Shown: positions 29,901 through 35,951 of the stretch, piece after piece | How the letters are laid out: each line of letters begins with the position of its first letter | Numbering within the stretch: the first letter of the stretch is position 1 | Virus record (IMG/VR): IMGVR_UViG_3300009182_000047 | Coordinates: 1-64,000 of that record | Source: a virus | DNA length: 64,000 bases | Direction: 5' to 3' (one strand) | Program-made: the position numbers and the translations under genes | The notes under the pieces: generated by a model | The model's database searches: none | Seen by the model: the letters and a program-made list of their open reading frames with translations, nothing else | What the model was told of the DNA's origin: nothing

Positions 29901-31910
29901 TTCTTTCTTGCCAAGAAATATTTGTGCAAACGAAATAGGATTTGCATTAACTATTAATCGAGTCCCGTTCTTAGTATAGTTAACTAAATCTCTTAAATTT
30001 GAACCAGTATATGCAGGAATCTTACTTACCATTGATGACAAATGATCACCTAGTTCACTAAGTGTCATACTAGAAAATGTGCCATTCAATGGGTTATTAG
30101 TTAAACCAATAGGCGTTTCATAATAACCATTTAGATTAGGTTGTTGTGTTGTAAAAACTTTTATTACTATGACATCATTAATATATAATGTATCAGTAGT
30201 AATTGTAATTTCAGCCGAAGTTGCACTAATAATAGATGACAGTTTTTTACCGTTTTTATAAACTTCCACGGTCAGATCAGTAGTAACAATGGGTTTATCT
30301 AAACAAGTTAAAGTCAGTGTATTTGTTTGTTCAGCAATTGTCTGAATCTCAATAATAGGAATCTGATAGTCAGATGCCTCTACCCATACATTAATTAATT
30401 CATTATCTAATTTTAAATAGGTAACTGCTGCGGATATAGTAGTGCTTGCATTATTAGAAATAACAGAGATAGTGTCTGTCATAAAATAATTTTTAAATAG
30501 ATAACTTCCTAATCCAATGCTATTTTGGTATTTTAAAGAAAATTTCAAAACTTTATCATATACAGTACCCAATTCATAACCAAATAATTTAGTACCCGTA
30601 AAGTTATTAATTTCTAAAGATTTAGTAAAACTTGTTCCGTCAGCCGTGAATAAATCAAATAACGGAGGCTGATTTACTTTGTCGTGTTGTTGTGCGTATA
30701 TCCATTTAATATTAGTAGCATCAAAGTACCAGCTTGTCCCATAAAATTCGTTTCCAGAATTGATACTAATTGAATTATGATCAGAAGGAATCGCATCTGC
30801 TGCAGGAATAAGACGTAATAATGGGATTTCTCCTGCGGAGTTTATATCTATCTCAAAAATTCTACCCCTTACAGCATCATTTAGATCGGCATTAAAAATT
30901 ACCCTATTTCCTTTTTGCAACAATGTACCGTCAACATAGAATCCAGGACTGCCGTCAACTTCAACAAATGCATCTCTAACAGAATTATCAATAACATCTA
31001 TATTTTGATTACCAACTTTTCCAAAATTATATAATTGTAAATTTGGTCTAAATTCAACAATAGGACGTTTTGCTCGAGCCCCCAATGGATATAATGCAGG
31101 AACATTATTAATATTAGCAGTAGCTTCGATAATATCTCTATGGAACCATCGATTGTATCGAGACCATGGATTTAGATCTTTACTAGCTCGATTAATAGTA
31201 ATATAATCGGGTTCAACGGGCAATCGCTTGTCTCCACCTGCATCAAATGGATAATTATCAAAATTAATACTATCAAATGTTTCGTCAAAACCTGTTGCTA
31301 TTCTTGCCGACGAAGTTAATAATGAAAAATCAATTAGTTTAATAGATTGTCCGACTCCCTCTACAATATATTCTACATTTGATATAGAAATTTTCATACC
31401 GTTGCTTAAAGGATAACCGTTGCTCATAATATAAGACGGAGATCCAATAATATCATTTATATTGTCAGACTTTAAAAAAATAACGGTAGGGCCGACAGGA
31501 AGCCAATAATAGCTAGTATAGTTGACTAGTTTATCCCAGTCAATTAACGGATCATAAGAATAAAATTTAGATTTTAATAAGGTGTCGAGATTATTTGTTT
31601 TGCTACCTTGTATTCCCAATTCATTAATTAAATCATTATATGCAACAGCATCAGTAATATTTCCTAATTGATCTTTAAAAACTATTGCTGGCTCTAAACT
31701 ATAATTTTTTCTCAAAGGGGATGAATCTTCGAGATAAGAATCCACCGCTGGACGATAATTGGGGGTAATTTTTGAACCAATATATCCATCAACCCGCTCA
31801 ACTTGAGGCGTTTGAATAAGTTGATCGATAGTGCTAGATAAAAACTTAGAGTTTTTATCTGTCCTTATATACTCTGGTAATAAATTAACTGATTTCTTAA
31901 TATCCGCCAT
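17937..31910 (-). CDS. Giant tail/baseplate-attached protein, 4657 residues
   Basis: One uninterrupted reading frame of 14 kb. The start (ADIKKSVNLLPEYIRTDKNS) is compact and conserved-looking and probably anchors to the baseplate, since the gene follows gp6 with an almost overlapping start (stop and ATG 1 base apart). Two CBM5/12-like segments appear near residues 1290-1330 and 1545-1580 (YKQGQLIRYGNKFYRV, YLPGTVVRYNGRYYEA). Residues about 1955-2395 hold seven FG-GAP-like repeats. Five G-x-G-Y modules (for example TNPGSGYTATP) lie between about 2810 and 3640. The last 600 residues are beta-rich with an anchor-like GVVYIDGERIEYLEKDG. No enzyme motif is seen. Giant adhesin-like tail proteins occur in related aquatic phages. 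Confidence 0.85.
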   Translation of the reverse strand: MADIKKSVNLLPEYIRTDKNSKFLSSTIDQLIQTPQVERVDGYIGSKITPNYRPAVDSYLEDSSPLRKNYSLEPAIVFKDQLGNITDAVAYNDLINELGIQGSKTNNLDTLLKSKFYSYDPLIDWDKLVNYTSYYWLPVGPTVIFLKSDNINDIIGSPSYIMSNGYPLSNGMKISISNVEYIVEGVGQSIKLIDFSLLTSSARIATGFDETFDSINFDNYPFDAGGDKRLPVEPDYITINRASKDLNPWSRYNRWFHRDIIEATANINNVPALYPLGARAKRPIVEFRPNLQLYNFGKVGNQNIDVIDNSVRDAFVEVDGSPGFYVDGTLLQKGNRVIFNADLNDAVRGRIFEIDINSAGEIPLLRLIPAADAIPSDHNSISINSGNEFYGTSWYFDATNIKWIYAQQHDKVNQPPLFDLFTADGTSFTKSLEINNFTGTKLFGYELGTVYDKVLKFSLKYQNSIGLGSYLFKNYFMTDTISVISNNASTTISAAVTYLKLDNELINVWVEASDYQIPIIEIQTIAEQTNTLTLTCLDKPIVTTDLTVEVYKNGKKLSSIISATSAEITITTDTLYINDVIVIKVFTTQQPNLNGYYETPIGLTNNPLNGTFSSMTLSELGDHLSSMVSKIPAYTGSNLRDLVNYTKNGTRLIVNANPISFAQIFLGKKEHNLVDAIRQAGDHYSQFKMNFLRSLIAIDNQASPIDAVDSILTNLNRAKDIKSMYQRSDMLGYGQNKTVRTFTVRDINNVEYPIGFEFDLTRLSFKAVNVYLNNVQQSYGVDYTFSYINGSVIFLTDLLVNDVISINCYPNTLGSYVPPTPSKLGLYPATVPEIYTDTSYVVPTLCIKGHDGSIIKAYGDYRDAIILEFEQRIFNNIKVQYNSKLFDIIAIQPGAFRNTKYSVEDLNSILISDFSRWAGINNVDVKTNSTFDSGNSKTWNFKGSIDKWFNSEVTGTSKNLFRYFYDTQRPDIRPWEMLGLTTKPIWWENIYGPAPYTSANTVMWSDIELGYNASTGTFDTNYVRQGLSNIIPVDALGNLKSPELFLVSASNYQDKLASWKFGDMGPAENAWRNSSAWPFALISTAALLDPTNFCSTLYDTSRTTINPLGQVTYTTTGLYLDPRKLVIEGDADSMIAGYGSYVIEKGNQKDQNYINVLKQDLTYLESNLFHKLGGFASKEKLQITIDSIDPASTSPGVVLPPEDYSLILNVSNPIKTARISGIIVQRSNGNFVIKGYDVANPYFKIFNPISNAATGAVKVGGVSEEFSDWSNVVNNGNSGLSSVDLTSASGPTTRYYKQGQLIRYGNKFYRVKVGHVAESTFDPTLYVPLPGLPIVGGAEAKLASSFEKTITQIPYGTELSTVQEVYNIIVGYGAYLEAEGFIFDEFSTDLNEMLNWKFTGKEFLYWTTQNWAENNLITLSPFANYIKYSFPNSVADDINSSKYEYSLLKADGKPYPINSFTMSREDTVCIIKTTDPNEGLFFATINSVQKEHAMVFKNYTMFNDIIYDVETGYKQQRIKLSGFRTKNWNGDLFSPGFVFDNVKIIDWSASGTYLPGTVVRYNGRYYEALAKVSASPTFNFTEWDQLASKPIPQLLPNFDYKINQFEDFYSLDIDNFDFGQQRLAQHLTGYTPRTYLDNIFTNSISQYKFYQGFIKDKGTKNALDKLSKAAQNTNKGNITFKEEWAFRVGQYGSYNSFNEIEFPLTEGTALENPYIVKFTDSIPTVTAPLVNYVTSASLLLTPNNYVPSNTFDSYKGTWEDNNLKLTTAGYVRLDDITSTAYNKNSLLDIANNHILKEGDTIWLGFLENGDWTVYRYVKQLAEITGVYVSAPGSEITFVTDSYHNLTAGDIVSIVRFNQQVNGVYVVTSISELNQFTVSSTLTTIENAELLNYGSLFTFSSARYNNLDELSTITDLLKLNSGDKVWIDTGIDGKWQVYEKIKNYSPTVNAASTASLGQQFGSSIYANDNSDVMLVSAPGWRLENAFNWGRIKVYNKINNVWSRQYDYILNSSSKQYCSSTSSTQFGYSLQYDINKKLYIAGAPDATFVRSTTIGTGTVILSTGSGEIKSFVKEGLVKINSRDEEFGVINVDLVLVNPYGTTADTAANSRFGHSIYINQVSTGSTTMLVSAPGTASFNGPGSVYAYKITAITNTITNVTTATVKGFTLTNTVPLVVSTSSISLSAGNQWGYKVAGTLNGTTIAISAPGYFTSTGVVQLFDINLTHTQTINSPFGVNSKFGYDIAFSESKKYLLISAPETKSTNDPYGKVVIYTLTNGMYVLNQIISNPLPTNDLKFGHSISISKDELTIAISALGKNRSKKQVYDASINVGQTTFDGDSTKFFESVEDAGTVYVYNKIGNYFIQADELNDTVILKGSRYGNSVVATNHEVIIGAPTSQQYSASPLISDESKLYIFNKIDITSGSWKILREQEDTVDVSSINRVALIDTLKEEIVNYLDVVDPVKGKIAGIAEQELKYKAAFDPATYSIGLASTIVNNETNWLDEHIGDLWWDLSTAKYMWYEQGNEIFRKNNWGRMFPGATIDVYEWVKSDMLPSEWAAVADTNNGLTKGISGQPKYPDNSIISVKQVFNNVTGSFENVYYFWVKNKLTLPNNNRRLSSYQVASYIADPTANGLKFIEIISPNAVAFANVQSMLVGNRINASISTDANSIIPKHTEWLLLNEGDHTNVPNTLLEKKLFDSLLGHDSLGNVVPSTNLTYRNRYGIGIRPQQTFFKDRLAALRNLISFINSVFVKNRIVGNYSFENLNKKEELPALYSYEYDQIVEDLDALNEIYTVRYVQAELECYAENGKVKNVIITNPGFGYSIAPKINIISSSLTPAEITTTIDTQGRVISVTIINPGSGYTDINVQTTVRPHTVIVQTNSDINGKWSKHTFDYVFRTWIKTQTQKYDTTKFWTAVDWVSSEFDSYKSLTYTISNLSELGSLTSITDGEYVKVKNIGDGRYAILKKVNGLGNYIPLYDIIYRELGTIQLLDTLWDYTKGKYLYDAASIEETPYNQIPDQELYYILLALKNNIFINDLKVNWNLFFFAAVKFALTEQKLLDWAFKTSFINVSNNIGSLDQPSVYKLNNESYFEEYIKEVKPYHTKIRSYTSIYSHVDGQTSEGFNLNITDFDLPAYVNTLTNSLTTVNVGDPILMNYPWKNWNDNYKLFVGSIEVGYTGSGYSERPTVVITTAPGDSGSGAEAEAYIRNGKVYKVIVTNPGSGYTATPLATIVGGGSVIDVARVSVIMDNINTRKNLIGIKFDRTSSSGDLIDLTVTDEFLCDGTTNKFTLTWLASPDKKTITPLVDGKLVYSADYTIEYYQIKVEKDGINIPAAFPRNSWEGERMIDHRYKYFNTITPNNLPDNIRHYAKFVFLNQIPNFEQVFKITYNKNIDLYNAVDRINKMYNPTDLMPGKELPLLMDGIEYSGTQIQGLKFEQTPNWDSTGTGFDSAPWGDTLSSYTKTQLLQDLYFPTQAFSVASIDGIFPGQSIGFAGTSTYNQIFKPGTVVTGVNRPLPERKDGIVYISTLDRVDTQIFYAWSTGTAKGSTITIETKDPFRTAISKGDRVKIYGVNSLAGYGIETIYFVRGSRPVVNTYTDIPSVSVIIAPPDFPGGIQATAVPLFDGNTATIIQVTNPGMGYSIPPNMYLSGPLKSYGSIAGSLDPGYNQFAYVEAATTNQIQFKSQFTLSSTATVLPLMPLSGRFPYFDLLSENVSYVNSKNKLIDHTVTTFDSSTHLVVNILATVEQTARASVYLNSTEVLSTSTDTVWYSVTNSVDGYNRSIVSVQNATGAILSGTVDVKLYDFTEIEFYSYNTEYSNLDSLISGSYIQDNFNGYKAEDIRIDGNNFLNEIDSHAPEECVPGYVRDSLGINVYTVGTPSSPLVQSGVFTAITNVPTRAKLTYVPATPAGFLVYANGITYTRVDNEGAFSSSTQYAIFGNEIIVPAQLAITKIGYTFITVGSDVKMDSSFIAVDISTIEGTGTAMVSSLLMIDDVKSVYVLANGHPVPLLLPGYNYGYTLEPVSLVNNRASVKIYGLNSGSYTFEAWFFDAVYPVFNRVYEQFNTVSSSSSSITSMILAMPPTIIEPLSEEIIVEKITSTGRYRMLPPWATYYKIRSGITTFAIDPKNSRPSTYSLDNVKVYLNGKELRPGYDFAVNVINETITILVPTIRTGDAIAITPMVDYEYTVAGDTLYFSSPISDATIKVTTFTNHDNMLIRTERFKGNYSRKFTLTLPAINESYTWVTVNNKPLIGGYDYMLLDDYKTIELSEFIDVGLTDDIVIVTVNPPTFDDKILGFRLFNDMFNRQDFHRISKYFSTALTEPLTYDSDRVFVEDGDHLLEPNPGLNLPGVVYIDGERIEYLEKDGNVLSQLRRSTLGTGPALFSDIGTKVIDQSVRQSIPTVYRNLVQHIPTSTATTYIISTIGNTATFSVNTTTSVGAGIILSNLANAVDQVEVYYGGRRLRKTSLEVHDKSISYYNSPESTIVYPPEFSINMPKTVLVTEMVNGGHIQYGSGWVFHETTETMKIQPGWIMQDASGHRYIVVYSGHNDLFNGWGVGFADAITIAWPLTFIEPTKITLNIAEEIKAGTRITIVQRQGEFWEDTASTSLLSSTGTQATFLRFRTADLPNIYFYGGDNMLTEESNALTDENGEPLQGY

Positions 31911-31911
31911 G

Positions 31912-34900
31912 TTAGGTTCCGCTAGTAGTTACGATTGTTGATGTTGCTTTTAATTGAGATGCTGTGATAGCATCAATGATTTCTATATCTGCAATTTCGG
32001 CACCACTAATAAAAATTTCGTTAGATTGAGCAGCTACTTCATATAGACTGCCAAAACTACCAATGCTTTTAGGAGTGATAACAAAATTAGTTATGTCCGG
32101 AGATAATTGATTCATTACATAAGTTGATAATTCGCTAAAGTAGAAAGATTGGCCAAATTCCCAATTTTCTAATGCAAAGAATTCATTAATAGCTGATAAA
32201 ATTCTAGTCTTTAAGTCATTGCTAGTAGTAGGCCTATCAGAATTTCTTACAGCCTTGAATTTTGCCTGCAGACTCGATGATGCTTGTCTGCCAAATAATA
32301 CTTTGTATTTTACTGAATGAAAAATAATCTCATCACTAATGGCTTTAATTGGTTCTAAGTAATTAGAATAATTTTGTTCTAAACTATAGCTTGTAGGCGC
32401 AAGAGGTTCTGTAGGAAGATTTCCTGCTAACCAACTTCTAATCTCAGTGTCATATCCTGTAGTCAAAACATATATATCTATAATGTTTGACTTACTGGGA
32501 TCAATTCGCCTTTCATAACCGCTATTATGAACATATTGAAATTTTAAATTAGAGCGGCCAGGTCTTGCAAAATACTGATCAGTATATATCAATGTTGCAG
32601 TAGTCTTGGACCAGTACTTAACTATATTAAGTGACGGATTGTAAAAATAAAATAAATCACCATCATTTACATCTGCAGTATTATATGTAGAGAAAAAATT
32701 GTTTTCAGTATCAAGAGGTACAATACCAGTCGTTAAATCGTAACGTAGTCCATCGCTTCTACGTTTAAAATATACAAAGTTTTTTTTAAATCCTGTAGCA
32801 GGATCAATAAAATTAGGATTAACAATGGTATTAAAAGAATCAGGATCTTCTATTTGTCCTGTATTATTATAATCGTAAAAACTAACTTTAATTTTCTTAG
32901 GGTTAACATACCCATCAGCTTCGATTACAGGGTTGTCTATTTGCCACGAATAGTCAGATACTAGTTTACTTGAATAGTTATTTCCTGCTAACCAGTTATT
33001 TGATACTTTTCTAAAAACAATTTTTGTGTTTGTATTAATATAATAATCACCATTGCTACCAATGATAGAAGTTGGATTTGTTGTATCTGAAAACCAAGAT
33101 TTAGTCGATTCAGGTTCGGTGTTAATAGATAATACACTGATTTTATCTTTAATAACTTTGTTAGTAACAAAATCATAATTTACAGATGTGTTGTCAACAT
33201 AAAAAGCTGTTTCAGCATTACTTTCAAATATAAAATTTAAATTCCTGTATCTTACTTTGTAATTTTTTCCTGTCCATACAAATGCAATAATCCAACTGGC
33301 GTCTGTGCCAGCATCGTCTACATTGCCCTGATTGATTAAATTAAAGGAACTAATTAAATCTAAGTTAGAATTTAAAATTATTTCCCACGATCTTGATTGC
33401 GCAGATATTGTTAAACCAAAATTTCTTTGACTCATACAAAGATTTGCAATTTCATTTTCTATAGAATAATTTAATACATGGGCATATGTGGGAATGACTT
33501 CTACAGGAATTGCTCCCTGGGGAACACGACTTGCAAAAATAACAGGACCAGTTCCGTCATCGAGTGCTCCTGCACCGCTATTACTACCATCACCTATAAC
33601 TTGATACACCATAGACCAAATATAGTCTCGACCACCTGTTGGAATAATACCAGACGACGGAATTGTTATAAGCGCATTGTCTGCATCAAAATATTTTCCG
33701 GTAGTGGGATTAAATTTAACCAATGCTCCAGGGGTTAAGTATCTTAAATTTTGTTCTGAATAGGCTCCCACTGCCAATGCACCGTATGCATTAGTAAAAT
33801 AACCTCTACTCTGTCCAGGAGTTTTATTAACTTCATTCCAAGTTAACAATAAAGAAGAAAGTTCAGGATTTGTAAAATTTGCTATATAAAAAGATTTTAT
33901 GCTGTTAGATAAGACTACCGGAGCAAGTTGATTTTTAATAACTGCTAATACTTGATTTCTACTAGTAAATTCAAATTCAAAATATTCTTCTGATGATTCT
34001 TGATATAAGATACCGTCTGTTGCAAAAATATTAGTGCTACTATATCCGCCTGTTACATCAGAAAGATCAAAATATTTGCTCAGGCCGCTGCTAACTCTAT
34101 TAACACTTTTAATTTTTAAAATGTCTGTGCCAGCTTTTAATGGAGCAATATTATAATCTTCCCCCGTAATCATTCTATTTTGTAGATAGTAAGATTGAGG
34201 AGCATTAGTTTGAATACTGGCGTTTGTTTCAGGTCCTGAACTATTACCAACAGTATATTGCAAGCTAAGTGTCATACTCAATGTATGAGGTTGATTTGCT
34301 GCATTTACATACGGTACTTGGATAAGAATACCGCTCATCTGTTCTGGCTTAATTACATATGTCTTTCCGTTACTCTGGCGATAAAATAATCGAAAATTAC
34401 CTTTAGGTAGGTCGCCAAATACACCGTCGGCAAAGTTTAAATCTATTTGATCATTTTCTCTAGGAGTGACTGCATAGATGGTTCTTAGATCATTACTAAG
34501 ACTGTTATAAATGACATTGTTAGTTCCGGATATTGTAGGAATATTGGTCCATAATGTAGAAAAGTTTCCATTCTTATCTAGTTGCCATAACCATACATCA
34601 GTATCATTGATGTCCGGGGTATTGATTCCTACAATTTCATTTGGTACAGGATGATCTAAACTAAACTGGGCCATACTAATAGAGCCCTGTTTGAACATTG
34701 TAAAGAATCCTGTATCTGCACTGCCAGATCCCTGATTATCATTTTTGTAAATTATGCTAAATTTACCTGCAGGCTTAGGTGCAGATTCATAAACGTATGT
34801 TTTGCCTGCAAAGGTACACGAAGGTACTTCAAAACTCATGTTGATACCGTTAACAGCTTTATTATAACTGAATAACGGTACATCAATCGTCGAGCTGTTA

Positions 34901-35457
34901 AGGTCATATTGTTCAGTTAATATGCCATCAATAGTAGTCCTGTCAGAAGGGACACCGAAATTAGAACTCATAGCAGAGTTCATAATGTTAATAAATTGCT
35001 GATACCAGTTTGAGTTAGTAGGATCGTTCCACCCTATTGTGGTATTAGCTAAGTTAGTACCGTTAGAATCAATCACACTATCAGTGGTAGAAACAGCAGT
35101 TACTTTTAAGAACCCATGTGCAGGGGTATTCCTTTTAGGGTGATAACTGATCAATTGTGCTAGACGTAGAATACTATCGCGGCGCTGGGCAGTTTCTAAG
35201 AAGTTTTCTCGGGCGTTTAGATCAATACGGAAACTTAGGTTCTGTCCCAAATATGCAATTAGATCAATAAGGGCAACATATTCGCTGCTGTCAATAAAGT
35301 CGTTGAAATCTTCAGGATAATTTTCCTGAAGATATTGAATCATTGTTCTTCTTAATGTCTCAAAATCATAGCTTTTGAAGTCAGCATTGCGGAAAGATTG
35401 ATAAATCTTTTTCCAATCTTCGCCGACTAGTAATTGGGTGTTAGTTGAAGGAATCAT
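31912..35457 (-). CDS. 6: Baseplate wedge protein gp6
   Basis: 1181 residues. The N-terminal 130 residues match T4 gp6 (DWKKIYQSFRNADFKSYDFE, then DFNDFIDSSEYVALIDLIAY and ENFLETAQRRDSI). gp6 dimers link baseplate wedges into the ring around the hub. T4 gp6 is about 660 residues; the extra length is in the middle, where several fibre-like beta stretches lie, so an inserted surface domain is likely. The C-terminal part (DLKTRILSAINEFFALENWE) again fits the gp6 / gpJ core. It sits beside gp25 as in T4. A late box precedes it at 35475. Confidence 0.88.
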   Translation of the reverse strand: MIPSTNTQLLVGEDWKKIYQSFRNADFKSYDFETLRRTMIQYLQENYPEDFNDFIDSSEYVALIDLIAYLGQNLSFRIDLNARENFLETAQRRDSILRLAQLISYHPKRNTPAHGFLKVTAVSTTDSVIDSNGTNLANTTIGWNDPTNSNWYQQFINIMNSAMSSNFGVPSDRTTIDGILTEQYDLNSSTIDVPLFSYNKAVNGINMSFEVPSCTFAGKTYVYESAPKPAGKFSIIYKNDNQGSGSADTGFFTMFKQGSISMAQFSLDHPVPNEIVGINTPDINDTDVWLWQLDKNGNFSTLWTNIPTISGTNNVIYNSLSNDLRTIYAVTPRENDQIDLNFADGVFGDLPKGNFRLFYRQSNGKTYVIKPEQMSGILIQVPYVNAANQPHTLSMTLSLQYTVGNSSGPETNASIQTNAPQSYYLQNRMITGEDYNIAPLKAGTDILKIKSVNRVSSGLSKYFDLSDVTGGYSSTNIFATDGILYQESSEEYFEFEFTSRNQVLAVIKNQLAPVVLSNSIKSFYIANFTNPELSSLLLTWNEVNKTPGQSRGYFTNAYGALAVGAYSEQNLRYLTPGALVKFNPTTGKYFDADNALITIPSSGIIPTGGRDYIWSMVYQVIGDGSNSGAGALDDGTGPVIFASRVPQGAIPVEVIPTYAHVLNYSIENEIANLCMSQRNFGLTISAQSRSWEIILNSNLDLISSFNLINQGNVDDAGTDASWIIAFVWTGKNYKVRYRNLNFIFESNAETAFYVDNTSVNYDFVTNKVIKDKISVLSINTEPESTKSWFSDTTNPTSIIGSNGDYYINTNTKIVFRKVSNNWLAGNNYSSKLVSDYSWQIDNPVIEADGYVNPKKIKVSFYDYNNTGQIEDPDSFNTIVNPNFIDPATGFKKNFVYFKRRSDGLRYDLTTGIVPLDTENNFFSTYNTADVNDGDLFYFYNPSLNIVKYWSKTTATLIYTDQYFARPGRSNLKFQYVHNSGYERRIDPSKSNIIDIYVLTTGYDTEIRSWLAGNLPTEPLAPTSYSLEQNYSNYLEPIKAISDEIIFHSVKYKVLFGRQASSSLQAKFKAVRNSDRPTTSNDLKTRILSAINEFFALENWEFGQSFYFSELSTYVMNQLSPDITNFVITPKSIGSFGSLYEVAAQSNEIFISGAEIADIEIIDAITASQLKATSTIVTTSGT

Positions 35458-35474
35458 AATTCTGCTCTATACCA

Positions 35475-35481
35475 TATTTAT
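35475..35481 (-). promoter_or_regulatory. Late promoter box upstream of gp6
   Basis: Minus-strand AATAAATATGG, 18-24 bases before the gp6 start, in the 45-base gap between the gp25 and gp6 genes. Matches the ATAAATA core. Confidence 0.5.
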
Positions 35482-35502
35482 TAAAAAAATTAACCGCATA
35501 TA

Positions 35503-35940
35503 TTATTGTAGTACTAGGCCAATTTTCTGGTCAAAGGCCATTCGTAATGTTGAGGATTGGTCTGTATTTTTCATCGACAATGCAACTTCAATAAGGTATC
35601 CTTGTGGATATTCTGTAATTTGAATTTGTGTGGGATATACTCTAGGATCTAGATTACATATATCTTCAACATCCTTAGTTAATGCCATCTTAATCTGAGG
35701 AGTAAGAGGTTCCATTAATACATCCCAAACAATACTACCAAAGCTAGGGTTCATTACACGCTGACCTTTACGTGTATTAAAATGGTTAAGGATGTTTTGT
35801 TTAATTAAGTCAAAGTCATATAACTTAGAGGATCTATTGTCAGGATCGACGGTACTGAACCCTTTGTAATAATGAGTTAATACGTCAGTATGCTGGCTGC
35901 TGTAGTTCTGAACATTAATTTCTAAATTCTTGTATGGCAT
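35503..35940 (-). CDS. 25: Baseplate wedge protein gp25
   Basis: 145 residues, close to T4 gp25 (132). The family core is plain: LYDFDLIKQNILNHFNTRKG, then QRVMNPSFGSIVWDVLMEPL, the GPW/gp25 signature with the conserved RxMxPxFG-type loop. gp25 forms the wedge core with gp6 and gp53 and contacts the sheath. An ATAAATA box lies directly before the ATG. Confidence 0.92.
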   Translation of the reverse strand: MPYKNLEINVQNYSSQHTDVLTHYYKGFSTVDPDNRSSKLYDFDLIKQNILNHFNTRKGQRVMNPSFGSIVWDVLMEPLTPQIKMALTKDVEDICNLDPRVYPTQIQITEYPQGYLIEVALSMKNTDQSSTLRMAFDQKIGLVLQ

Positions 35941-35944
35941 GGTA

Positions 35945-35951
35945 TATTTAT
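35945..35951 (-). promoter_or_regulatory. ATAAATA box at the gp25 start
   Basis: Minus-strand AATAAATATACC ends 3 bases before the gp25 ATG. If used as a late promoter, transcription would begin at or next to the start codon, giving a leaderless message for gp25. It could instead be chance in AT-rich DNA. Confidence 0.3.
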
